In this document: positions 1 through 8,487 of the stretch, one piece after another
Position numbering within the stretch: the stretch's first letter is position 1
Layout of the letters: the number at the start of each line of letters is the position of its first letter
Assembly (NCBI GenBank): GCA_964433315.1
Contig: CAYSQO010000044.1
Span: forward strand, 1 to 17,585
Direction: 5' to 3'
Length of the DNA: 17,585 bases
Source of the DNA: Aquariibacter sp964433315
GTDB lineage: Bacteria > Pseudomonadota > Gammaproteobacteria > Burkholderiales > Burkholderiaceae_C
Position numbers and translations under genes: made by a program
Notes under the pieces: model-generated
The model's input: only the letters and a program-made list of their open reading frames with translations
The model's database searches: none
Told to the model about the DNA's origin: nothing

Positions 1-63
1 AGCGGGCAGGGGGCGGGCGGGGCGTCCGGGGCAGCCGTCGTGCAGGGGCGGGCGCGGCGCCGC

Positions 64-1431
<1,368 letters not shown>

Positions 1432-1438
1432 GGGCGGC

Positions 1439-1444
1439 ATTGTC
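1439..1444 (-). promoter_or_regulatory. Possible -10 element of a leaderless radA promoter
   Basis: Read on the minus strand this is GACAAT, four of six matches to TATAAT, ending seven bases before the radA ATG at 1431. With no Shine-Dalgarno sequence nearby, this spacing suggests that transcription begins at or very near the start codon. No convincing -35 box is visible. The upstream gap also holds competing GC-only hairpins (gccccc 1459-1464 with gggggc 1470-1475, or ggggg 1450-1454 with ccccc 1460-1464), which could end transcription arriving from the upstream gene. Confidence 0.35.
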
Positions 1445-1481
1445 GGCCCGGGGGCCCGGCCCCCGGCGCGGGGGCGCCGGC

Positions 1482-2246
1482 TCAGCAGCGGCTGAAGTCG
1501 GGCCGGCGCTTTTCCAGGAAGGCGGTGAAGGCCTCCTTGGCGGCCGGCTCCTTCAGCATGCGGCCGAAGACGGCGATCTCCTCGGCCAGGCGCTGCTGCA
1601 CGGCGGGGGCGTCGGCGGCCTTCAGCAGGCGCTTGGTCTCGACCAGCGAGGCCAGGGGCTTGGCCGCCAGCTTGCGCGCCATCACGGCGGCGAAGGCGTT
1701 GAGCTCATTGGGCGGGACGATGCGGTTGACCAGGCCGCGCTCGAAGGCCTGCTCGGCGCCGAAGGGCTCGGCCAGCAGCAGGGCCTCGGCCGCGCGCGGG
1801 TGGCCCCAGAGCCGCGGCAGCAGCAGGCTGGAGGCCGCCTCGGGGCAGAGCCCGAGGTTGACGAAGGGCAGGCTGAAGACCGCGTTGTCGCCGGCGTAGA
1901 CCAGGTCGCAGTGCAGCAGCATGGTCGTGCCCACGCCTACCGCCGGGCCGGCCACCGCGCCGAGCAGCGGCTTGGGGAAGGTGGCGAGGGCGTGCAGGAA
2001 GCGCAGCACGGGCGTGTCGCCGCCGAGCTCGGGCGACTGCAGGAAGTCCGACAGGTCGTTGCCGGCGCAGAAGACCTGCTCGTGGCCCTGGATCAGCACG
2101 ACGCGGGTGTCGGCGTCGCCGGCCGCCTCGCCCAGCGCATCGGCCAGGGCGGCGTACATCGCCGCGTTCAGCGCGTTCTTCTTGTCGAGGCGGTTCAGCG
2201 TCAGGGTCAGGACGCCGTCTTCGGTGTGGCGCAGCAGCTCGCTCAT
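1482..2246 (-). CDS. Enoyl-CoA hydratase/isomerase family protein, probably a delta3,delta2-enoyl-CoA isomerase
   Basis: This 254-residue crotonase-fold protein has the usual length. The first oxyanion-hole segment is FCAGNDL (59-65) and the second is around GPAVGVGTTM (100-109). The two glutamates that hydratases use are absent: the GGGxE position reads GVGTTM, and the PE-x-LG position reads LPFVNLG (126-132). Instead it keeps PEAASS at 135-140, which resembles the PEG-SS motif of eukaryotic ECI2/PECI isomerases, whose catalytic glutamate lies there. I infer that it shifts cis-3 or trans-3 double bonds to trans-2 so that unsaturated acyl chains can enter beta-oxidation. The ATG at 2246 has AAGGA six bases upstream; an in-frame ATG at 2291 lies inside the terminator hairpin and is unlikely. 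It is the last fatty-acid gene of the minus-strand run. The family is certain; the isomerase role is inferred. Confidence 0.9.
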   Translation of the reverse strand: MSELLRHTEDGVLTLTLNRLDKKNALNAAMYAALADALGEAAGDADTRVVLIQGHEQVFCAGNDLSDFLQSPELGGDTPVLRFLHALATFPKPLLGAVAGPAVGVGTTMLLHCDLVYAGDNAVFSLPFVNLGLCPEAASSLLLPRLWGHPRAAEALLLAEPFGAEQAFERGLVNRIVPPNELNAFAAVMARKLAAKPLASLVETKRLLKAADAPAVQQRLAEEIAVFGRMLKEPAAKEAFTAFLEKRRPDFSRC

Positions 2247-2281
2247 GGAAGGTCCTTGGGCCCGGGACGGGCGGAAACGGA

Positions 2282-2302
2282 AAGCCCGCACGGGGCGGGC
2301 TT
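2282..2302 (-). terminator. Rho-independent-like terminator between the thiolase and the isomerase-family gene
   Basis: On the minus strand an 8-bp perfect stem (AAGCCCGC / GCGGGCTT) closes a five-base loop and is followed by TCCGTTTCC, a partial T-rich tail. It is the best terminator-shaped hairpin in the window. It lies 42 bases past the thiolase stop codon and ahead of the next gene's ribosome binding site. It could end or attenuate transcription between the two genes. Confidence 0.6.
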
Positions 2303-2343
2303 GAGGGGGCGGAGTGTCGCCCGGCCGGGCCGGGCGCCGGGGC

Positions 2344-3570
2344 TCAGACGCGCTCGAAGACGCCCGCCGCGCCCTGGCCGGTGCCGATGCACATGGTCAC
2401 CATGCCGTACTTGAGCTGGTGGCGACGCAGGGCGTGGATGACGGTGGCCGCGCGGATGGCGCCGGTGGCGCCCAGGGGGTGGCCCAGGGCGATGGCGCCG
2501 CCCATGGGGTTGACCTTGGCCGGGTCGAGCTTGAGGGTGTCCAGCACCGCCAGGGACTGCGCGGCGAAGGCCTCGTTCAGCTCGATCCAGTCCATCTGGT
2601 CCTGCGTCAGGCCGGCGCGCGCCAGCACGGCGGGGATGGCCTCGATCGGGCCGATGCCCATGATCTCCGGCGGCACGCCCTTGTTGGCGTAGCCAACGAA
2701 GCGCGCCAGCGGGGTCAGGCCGTGGGTCTTGATCGCGGCCTCGCTGGCCAGGATCAGCGCGCCGGCGCCGTCGCTGGTCTGCGAGCTGTTGCCCGCGGTC
2801 ACGCTGCCCAGGCCGGTGGCGCGGCCGCCCGGGTCCTTGGGCGCGGCGAAGGCCGGCTTGAGCTTGGCGAGCCCGGCGAGCGAGGTGTCGGCGCGCGGGC
2901 CTTCGTCCAGGCTGACGGTGCGGCGGCGCTCGACCACCCGGCCGGTGTCCAGGTCCGGCAGGCGCTCGACCACCTCGATGGGCGTGATCTCGTCGCTGAA
3001 CTCGCCGGCCGCCTGGGCCTTGAGCGCCTTCTCGTGGCTGGCCAGGGCGAAGGCGTCCTGCGCCTCGCGGCCCACCTTCCACTGCTGCGCCACCTTCTCG
3101 GCCGTCATGCCCATGCCGTAGGCCAGGCCGATGTGCTCGTCCTTGTCGAACACCGCCGGGTTGAAGGAGGGCTTGTGGCCGCTCATGGGCACCAGGCTCA
3201 TGCTCTCGGCGCCGCCGGCGATCATCAGGTCGGCCTCGCCGACGCGGATGCGGTCGGCGGCCATCTGGATCGCGGTCAGGCCGCTGGCGCAGAAGCGGTT
3301 GACGGTGACACCGCCCACCGAGTTCGGCAGGCCGGCCAGCATCACCGCCAGGCGGGCCATGTTCAGGCCCTGCTCGGCCTCGGGCATGGCGCAGCCGATG
3401 ACGGCGTCCTCGATGGCCTTGGGGTCCAGGGTGGGCACCTGGCGCAGCGCGCCCTGCAGGGCCGCGACCAGCAGGTCGTCGGGCCGCATGGTGCGGAAGG
3501 CGCCGCGGCCGGCCTTGCCGATCGGGGTGCGGGTGGCGGCGACGATGTAGGCGTCTTGAATCGGTTTCAT
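2344..3570 (-). CDS. fadA: Acetyl-CoA C-acyltransferase (thiolase), FadA-like
   Basis: This thiolase cleaves 3-ketoacyl-CoA with CoA to give acetyl-CoA and a shortened acyl-CoA, the last step of the beta-oxidation cycle. The catalytic triad is complete: nucleophile Cys94 in NRFCASGLT, His364 in GHPLGATGA, and Cys394 in CIGTGQGAA. The NEAFAAQ motif is also present. The 408-residue length and the VFERV C-terminus are like FadA. The ATG at 3570 has a strong GAGGAG six bases upstream. It follows the multifunctional dehydrogenase/hydratase gene after a 136-base gap filled with hairpins, so its expression may be uncoupled in part from that gene. A biosynthetic (PhaA-type) thiolase is less likely given the operon partners. 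The symbol is by similarity of role to FadA of fadBA or fadNAE. Confidence 0.95.
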   Translation of the reverse strand: MKPIQDAYIVAATRTPIGKAGRGAFRTMRPDDLLVAALQGALRQVPTLDPKAIEDAVIGCAMPEAEQGLNMARLAVMLAGLPNSVGGVTVNRFCASGLTAIQMAADRIRVGEADLMIAGGAESMSLVPMSGHKPSFNPAVFDKDEHIGLAYGMGMTAEKVAQQWKVGREAQDAFALASHEKALKAQAAGEFSDEITPIEVVERLPDLDTGRVVERRRTVSLDEGPRADTSLAGLAKLKPAFAAPKDPGGRATGLGSVTAGNSSQTSDGAGALILASEAAIKTHGLTPLARFVGYANKGVPPEIMGIGPIEAIPAVLARAGLTQDQMDWIELNEAFAAQSLAVLDTLKLDPAKVNPMGGAIALGHPLGATGAIRAATVIHALRRHQLKYGMVTMCIGTGQGAAGVFERV

Positions 3571-3582
3571 CGTGAGCTCCTC

Positions 3583-3601
3583 GCCGGGGCTTCAACCCGG
3601 C
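3583..3601. other. Small hairpin just upstream of the thiolase ribosome binding site
   Basis: gccggg (3583-3588) pairs perfectly with cccggc (3596-3601) around a seven-base loop. On the minus-strand transcript it directly abuts the GAGGAG ribosome binding site of the thiolase (plus-strand 3577-3582). It could protect a processed 5' end or affect translation; no function is shown. Confidence 0.35.
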
Positions 3602-3634
3602 TGTGCATCGCGGAGGGATCGTCCCGCGGCCGCG

Positions 3635-3702
3635 GCGGATCCGGCTCCGCCGGTCCGCGCGCGGCGCCCCCTGGAGGGGGAGCGCCGCAGGCGCTTCGGG
3701 GG
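3635..3702. repeat. Palindromic intergenic element (REP-like), multi-hairpin
   Basis: Three inverted repeats follow each other. First, gcgga/ccgg (3635-3644, bulged T at 3640) pairs with ccgg/tccgc (3650-3658). Second, ccccc (3667-3671) pairs with ggggg (3676-3680). Third, agcgcc (3681-3686) pairs with ggcgct (3690-3695). A further ggggg at 3698-3702 can replace 3676-3680, so two folds compete. The general form (CCCCC-TGGA-GGGGG followed by GCGCC-GCA-GGCGC and a G-run) is one I associate with dispersed intergenic palindromes in Burkholderiales; that link is from memory. It fills the gap between the dehydrogenase and thiolase genes of one operon, where such elements can stabilise or separate mRNA segments. 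Confidence 0.6.
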
Positions 3703-3706
3703 TGGG

Positions 3707-6115
3707 TCAATTCCGAACCGGCTTGCCGGTGCTCAGCATGCCCATGATCCGCTCCTGGGTCTTGGGCTGGTCCAGCAGGGCGCAGAAGCGCTGGCGCTCC
3801 AGGCTCATCAGGTAGGCCTCGGTGACGAGGCTGCCCGGGTCCACGTCGCCGCCGCACAGCACCTCGGCGATCAGGGTGGCGATGTGCTGGTCGTGGGCGC
3901 TGATCATCCCGCCGTCGCGCAGGTTGGCGAGCTGGCCGCGGATGGTGGCCAGGGCGCTGCGGCCGGCCGCCGGGAAGGGCTGGGCCACCGGCGGGCGGTA
4001 GCCGGCCGAGGCCAGGGCGCGCACCTGCTGGCTGGCGACGAAGAGCAGCTCGTCCTTGTGCGGCACGATGATGTCGCTGTCCAGCAGGTAGCCCAGCTCG
4101 CGGCTCTCCAGCGCGCTGGTGCCGACCTTGGCCATGGCCGCGGCCTCGAAGCCGGTCTTCAGGAAGGGCAGCAGGTCGGTGCCGGGGCCGACGCTGCCGT
4201 GCAGGGCCAGGGCCCGCTCGGCCGCGCGGCGGGCGATGTAGGTCAGGCCGCCGGCGCCGGGCAGCAGGCCGACGCCCACCTCGACCAGGCCGATGTAGCT
4301 CTCCATCGCGGCCACGCGCTTGGCGCAGTGCACCAGCAGCTCGCAGCCGCCGCCCAGGGCGATGCCGCGGATGGCGGCCACCACCGGCACCTGGGCGTAG
4401 CGCAGGCGCAGCATCAGGTCCTGCAGCTTCTTCTCTTCCGGATCGATGCCCTGGCTGCCGTGCTTCATGAAGACGGGCATCAGGGCTTCGAGGTTGGCGC
4501 CGGCCGAGAACATCTCGTCAGGCGACCAGATCACCAGGCCCTGGTACTGGCGCTCGGCGATCTCGACCGCCTGCATCAGGCCGCTGACGACGGTCGGGCT
4601 GATCAGGTGCAGCTTGGCGGTGATGCTGGCGATCAGCACCTCGCCGTCGAGGGTCCAGACGCGCAGTTCCTCGTTCCTGAAGACCTCGGTGCCGCTCTTC
4701 AGCGCCGGGGCGGCGCCGCTGCCGGCCACCGTCTCGGGGAAGGCCTGGCGGGCGTAGACGGGCAGGTCGCGTGGCGGCACGAAGGCGGCTGCCGCGGGGC
4801 TCCAGGAGCCCTCGGGCTGGTGCACGCCGCCGCGCTCAGCCACCGGGCCGGCCGTTACCCAGGCCGGCAGCGGGGCGCGCGACAGGGCCTTGCCGGCCTC
4901 GATGTCGTCCTGCACCCAGGCCGCGACCTGCGCCCAGCCCGCCTGCTGCCAGAGCTCGAAGGGGCCCTGCTGGTGGCCGAAGCCCCAGCGCAGCGCGAAG
5001 TCCACGTCGCGCGCGGTCTCGGCGATGTCGCCCAGGTGCACGGCGGCGTAGTGGAAGCCGTCGCGCAACAGCGCCCACAGGAACTGGGCCTGCGGGTTCT
5101 GGCTCTCGCGCAGCAGCTTCAGGCGCTCGGGCGGGGCCTTTTTCAGGATGCGGGCGACCAGCTCGTCGGCCTTGCCGCCGGCCGGCACATAGCTGGCCGT
5201 GGCCGGGTCCAGGCGCAGGATGGCCTTGCCTTCCTTCTTGTAGAAGCCGGCGCCGCTCTTCTGGCCCAGGGCCCCCTGGGCGATCAGGCCGGCCACCACG
5301 GGCGGCGTGGCGTAGCTGGGGAAGAAGGGATCGTCCGCCAGGTTGTCCTGCAGGGTCTTGATGACATGGGCCATGGTGTCCAGGCCCACCACGTCGGCGG
5401 TGCGGAAGGTGCCGCTGCTGGCGCGGCCCAGCTTCTTGCCGGTCAGGTCGTCGACCACGTCATAGGGCAGGCCGAAGGTCTCGGCCTCCTTGATCGTGGC
5501 CAGCATGCCGGCCACGCCCACGCGATTGGCGATGAAGTTGGGCGTGTCCTTGGCCCGCAGCACGCTCTTGCCGAGGAAGGTGGTGGCGAAGCTCTCCAGC
5601 GTGTCCAGCACCTCGGACTGCGTGCCCGCGGTGGGGATCAGCTCCAGCAGCGCCATGTAGCGCGGCGGGTTGAAGAAGTGCACGCCGCAGAAGCGCGGGC
5701 GCAGGGCCTCGGGCAGGGCCTGGGCCAGGGCGTCGATGGACAGGCCGGAGGTGTTGCTGGCCAGGATGGCGTGCGGGGCCACGTGCTCGGCGATGCGGGC
5801 ATAGAGCTCGCGCTTCCAGTCCATGCGCTCGGCAATCGCCTCGATCACCAAGTCGCACTGGCCGAGCAGGGCCAGGTCGTCCGCGTAGTTGGCCGCGCGG
5901 ATGCGGCCGGCCTCGGCGGCCAGGGCCAGGGGCGCGGGCTTGAGCTTCTTGAGCTTCTCGACGGCGCCCAGGGCGATGCCCGAGGCCGGGCCCGTCTGGG
6001 CCGGCAGGTCGAACAGGACGACCGGCACGCGGACGTTGACCAGATGGGCGGCGATCTGCGCGCCCATCACGCCGGCGCCGAGCACGGCGACCTGGCGGAT
6101 GGGGAATCGGGACAT
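3707..6115 (-). CDS. 3-hydroxyacyl-CoA dehydrogenase / enoyl-CoA hydratase, FadN-type
   Basis: This 802-residue fusion enzyme hydrates 2-enoyl-CoA and oxidises the resulting 3-hydroxyacyl-CoA with NAD+. The dehydrogenase comes first: dinucleotide loop GAGVMG (13-18), SNTSG (120-124), catalytic His146 in GVHFFNP with Glu158 in ELIPT, and NFIANR (193-198). A helical C-terminal dehydrogenase part follows to about 410. The crotonase part lies from about 480 to 680, with oxyanion segments FSAGANL (536-542) and GIALGGGCEL (584-593). Both hydratase glutamates are present, Glu592 and Glu612. This order is the reverse of E. coli FadB and matches FadN of Bacillus subtilis. The ATG at 6115 has GGAG seven bases upstream and begins directly before the Rossmann fold; the frame stays open further upstream but only by overlap with the DUF2147 gene. 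It lies 32 bases after that gene, in one operon. Confidence 0.95.
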   Translation of the reverse strand: MSRFPIRQVAVLGAGVMGAQIAAHLVNVRVPVVLFDLPAQTGPASGIALGAVEKLKKLKPAPLALAAEAGRIRAANYADDLALLGQCDLVIEAIAERMDWKRELYARIAEHVAPHAILASNTSGLSIDALAQALPEALRPRFCGVHFFNPPRYMALLELIPTAGTQSEVLDTLESFATTFLGKSVLRAKDTPNFIANRVGVAGMLATIKEAETFGLPYDVVDDLTGKKLGRASSGTFRTADVVGLDTMAHVIKTLQDNLADDPFFPSYATPPVVAGLIAQGALGQKSGAGFYKKEGKAILRLDPATASYVPAGGKADELVARILKKAPPERLKLLRESQNPQAQFLWALLRDGFHYAAVHLGDIAETARDVDFALRWGFGHQQGPFELWQQAGWAQVAAWVQDDIEAGKALSRAPLPAWVTAGPVAERGGVHQPEGSWSPAAAAFVPPRDLPVYARQAFPETVAGSGAAPALKSGTEVFRNEELRVWTLDGEVLIASITAKLHLISPTVVSGLMQAVEIAERQYQGLVIWSPDEMFSAGANLEALMPVFMKHGSQGIDPEEKKLQDLMLRLRYAQVPVVAAIRGIALGGGCELLVHCAKRVAAMESYIGLVEVGVGLLPGAGGLTYIARRAAERALALHGSVGPGTDLLPFLKTGFEAAAMAKVGTSALESRELGYLLDSDIIVPHKDELLFVASQQVRALASAGYRPPVAQPFPAAGRSALATIRGQLANLRDGGMISAHDQHIATLIAEVLCGGDVDPGSLVTEAYLMSLERQRFCALLDQPKTQERIMGMLSTGKPVRN

Positions 6116-6147
6116 GGTGGGCTCCAGCTTCGGGATGGGGGTGGCGC

Positions 6148-6591
6148 TCACTCGACGCGCAGCCAGGTCTGGGTGCGGCCGAGCAGGGAGAAGCCGATGA
6201 AGCCGCGCACCTCCAGCTTGCTGCCGCCCTCGACCGGGGTCAGCTTGACCTTGTAGGTCTTGCCTTCCTCGGGGTCGAGGATCTGGCCGCCTTCCCAGAC
6301 CTTGCCGTCGCCGCCGGCCTGCACGCCGCGGATGATCTCCAGGCCATCCATGGGCTTGTCCTTGCGGTCGTCGCTGCACTTGCCGCAGGTGGCGTCGGGC
6401 CTGGCCGCCGGGTCCAGGCGCTTCTCGATGCGGCCGACCAGCACGCCGCCGCTCTCGGCGATGCGCACCAGCGAACGTTCCTTGCCGGTCTTGTCGTCGA
6501 CCGACTTCCACAGGCCGACGGGGGTGGACTGGGCGGCGGCGAAGCCGCTGCACGCGAGCAGCGCGAGGCTGGCCATCAGGGGGCGGATCAT
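6148..6591 (-). CDS. DUF2147 family secreted protein
   Basis: This 147-residue protein begins with a clear signal peptide: a basic start (MIR), a hydrophobic core at about 4-18 and a probable cleavage after AAA at 18-20. The mature part reads TPVGLWKSVDDKTGKERSLV and later LVGRIEK, DGLEIIRG, W-GG-ILDPE-GKTY, and a GFS-LGRTQTWLRV ending, which is the DUF2147 pattern. A C-GK-C pair (69-72) is conserved-looking and may bind metal or form a disulfide. It should sit in the periplasm. The family has no firmly known function. The ATG at 6591 has AGGAG seven bases upstream. It lies 38 bases after the acyl-CoA dehydrogenase and 32 bases before the dehydrogenase/hydratase, so it is almost surely cotranscribed with cytoplasmic beta-oxidation enzymes, which is odd for a secreted protein. 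Confidence 0.9.
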   Translation of the reverse strand: MIRPLMASLALLACSGFAAAQSTPVGLWKSVDDKTGKERSLVRIAESGGVLVGRIEKRLDPAARPDATCGKCSDDRKDKPMDGLEIIRGVQAGGDGKVWEGGQILDPEEGKTYKVKLTPVEGGSKLEVRGFIGFSLLGRTQTWLRVE

Positions 6592-6629
6592 GGGATGTCT
6601 CCTCTCGGGGGGCCGTCGTGCGGCGGGGC

Positions 6630-8432
6630 TCAGAACAGGGCTTCGTCCAGGGCCATCAGCGTGGCGCTGCCGGCCCGGGCGCTGCGGATCAGGCTGGCCG
6701 TCTCGGGCAGCAGCTTGGCGAAGTAGAAGCGGGCGGTGGCCAGCTTGGCGGTGTAGAAGGGGTCGCCGGCGGTGGCGGGGTCGGCCTGCTTTTCCAGCGC
6801 GACCTTGGCCATCCGCGCGAAGAAGTAGGCGAAGACGAGGTGACCGCAGACGCGCAGGTAGTCGACCGCCGCGGCGCCGACCTCGTCGGCATTGCCCATG
6901 CCCTTGAAGCCCAGCTCGGTGCTGAGCTTGGTGACCTTGTCGCCCAGGTCGGCCAGCGGGTTGACGAACTCCTGCATGGCTTCGTTGACGCCCTCGTCCT
7001 CGACGAATTCGGCCACCTTGCGGCCGAAGGCCTTGAGCTTCTTGCCGCCGTCGCCCAGCACCTTGCGGCCCAGCAGGTCCAGGCTCTGGATGGTGTTGGT
7101 GCCCTCGTAGATCATGTTGATGCGGGCATCGCGGACGAACTGCTCCATGCCCCATTCGCGGATGTAGCCGTGGCCGCCGTAGACCTGCAGGCAGTGGCTG
7201 GTGGCCAGCCAGGCGTTGTCGGTCAGGAAGGCCTTGACGATGGGGGTCAGCAGGGCCACCTCGTCGGCGGCGGCGCGGCGCACGTCCTCGTCCGGATGGC
7301 TGAGCTCGTGGTCCAGCTGCAGGGCGGTGTAGACGGCCAGGGCGCGGCCGCCCTCGGCGTAGGCGCGCGCGGTCAGCAGCATCTTGCGCACGTCGGGGTG
7401 GACGATGATGGGATCGGCCGGCTTGTCGGCCGCCTTGGCGCCCGTGAGGCTGCGCATCTGCAGGCGGTCCTTCGCATAGGCCACGGCGTTCTGGTAGGCC
7501 ACCTCGGTGAGGCCGAGCGACTGCATGCCCACGCCCAGGCGGGCCGCGTTCATCATCACGAACATCGCGGCCAGGCCCTTGTTCGGCTCGCCCACCAGGG
7601 TGCCGAGCGCGCCGTCCAGCGCCATCTGGCAGGTGGCGTTGCCGTGGATGCCCATCTTGTGCTCGAGGCCGGTGCAGACGATGGCGTTGCGCGCGCCGAG
7701 CGAGCCGTCCGCGTTCACCAGGAACTTGGGCACCACGAAGAGGCTGATGCCCTTGCTGCCGGCCGGCGCGTCGGGCAGGCGGGCCAGCACGAGGTGGATG
7801 ATGTTCTCGGCCAGCTCGTGGTCGCCGGCGCTGATGAAGATCTTCTGGCCGGTGATGCGATAGCTGCCGTCGGCCAGCGGCTCGGCCTTGCTGCGCAGCA
7901 GGCCCAGGTCGGTGCCGCAGTGCGGCTCGGTCAGGCACATGGTGCCGGTCCAGTGGCCGCTGGTGAGCTTGGGCAGGTACATGGCCTGCTGCGCGGGCGT
8001 GCCGTGCGCATGCAGGCATTCGTAGGCGCCGTGGGTCAGGCCGGGGTACATGGTCCAGGCCTGGTTGGCGCTGTTGAGCATCTCGTAGAGGCACTGGTTC
8101 AGCGTGACCGGCAGGCCCTGGCCGCCGTAGGCCGGATCGCAGCTCAGCGCCGGCCAGCCGCCGGCCACGTACTGGGCGTAGGCGTCCTTGAAGCCCTGCG
8201 GCGCGTGCACGGTGTGGGTGCTCCTGTCGAGCGTGCAGCCCTCGGCGTCGCCCGAGGCATTGAGCGGCTGGATCACGCCGGCGGCGAACTTGCCGCCCTC
8301 CTCCAACACCGCATTGACGGTGTCGGCGTCGATCTCGGCATGGGCCGGCAGGGCCTGCAGGGCCTCGGTGACGTTCAGCACCTCGTGCAGGACGAACTGC
8401 ATGTCGCGCAGCGGGGGGGTGTAGGTCGGCAT
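6630..8432 (-). CDS. Acyl-CoA dehydrogenase (long form with extra C-terminal domain)
   Basis: This 600-residue flavoenzyme should introduce the trans-2 double bond into acyl-CoA, the first step of beta-oxidation, passing electrons to electron-transfer flavoprotein. The N-terminal helical domain runs to about 160, the FAD-contacting segment TMCLTEPHCGTDLG is at 164-177, and the middle beta domain follows. The C-terminal helical domain holds QVYGGHGYIREWGME (416-430) and the likely catalytic Glu443 in IYEGTNTIQ. An additional helical tail from about 465 to 600 makes it longer than the 380-residue short-chain and medium-chain enzymes and matches the subgroup with an acyl-CoA dehydrogenase C-terminal extension. 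The ATG at 8432 has GGAGG five bases upstream. It lies 55 bases downstream of the TetR gene, which probably controls it. Chain-length preference cannot be read from sequence. Confidence 0.95.
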   Translation of the reverse strand: MPTYTPPLRDMQFVLHEVLNVTEALQALPAHAEIDADTVNAVLEEGGKFAAGVIQPLNASGDAEGCTLDRSTHTVHAPQGFKDAYAQYVAGGWPALSCDPAYGGQGLPVTLNQCLYEMLNSANQAWTMYPGLTHGAYECLHAHGTPAQQAMYLPKLTSGHWTGTMCLTEPHCGTDLGLLRSKAEPLADGSYRITGQKIFISAGDHELAENIIHLVLARLPDAPAGSKGISLFVVPKFLVNADGSLGARNAIVCTGLEHKMGIHGNATCQMALDGALGTLVGEPNKGLAAMFVMMNAARLGVGMQSLGLTEVAYQNAVAYAKDRLQMRSLTGAKAADKPADPIIVHPDVRKMLLTARAYAEGGRALAVYTALQLDHELSHPDEDVRRAAADEVALLTPIVKAFLTDNAWLATSHCLQVYGGHGYIREWGMEQFVRDARINMIYEGTNTIQSLDLLGRKVLGDGGKKLKAFGRKVAEFVEDEGVNEAMQEFVNPLADLGDKVTKLSTELGFKGMGNADEVGAAAVDYLRVCGHLVFAYFFARMAKVALEKQADPATAGDPFYTAKLATARFYFAKLLPETASLIRSARAGSATLMALDEALF

Positions 8433-8487
8433 GGCGAGCCTCCGGATCGGCGGGTTGGAACGGACGGGGGAAGGGGCAGCCGGCGGC

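Noticed and set aside
2243..3595. 450-codon minus-strand frame overlapping the thiolase in another frame
   Set aside because: It is rich in R, G, P and H from frame-shifted reading of the thiolase gene. The thiolase frame carries all catalytic residues.
3572..6256. Very long open frame (894 codons) on the plus strand opposite the dehydrogenase/hydratase
   Set aside because: It is antisense to a gene with intact catalytic motifs. Its translation is low-complexity, rich in A, G, Q, H and L, as expected from the shadow frame of GC-rich codons, and no domain is recognisable.
6148..8094. DUF2147 protein as the C-terminal part of a 648-residue protein
   Set aside because: The upstream part of this frame overlaps the acyl-CoA dehydrogenase in another frame. 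A signal peptide and AGGAG site mark the real start at 6591.
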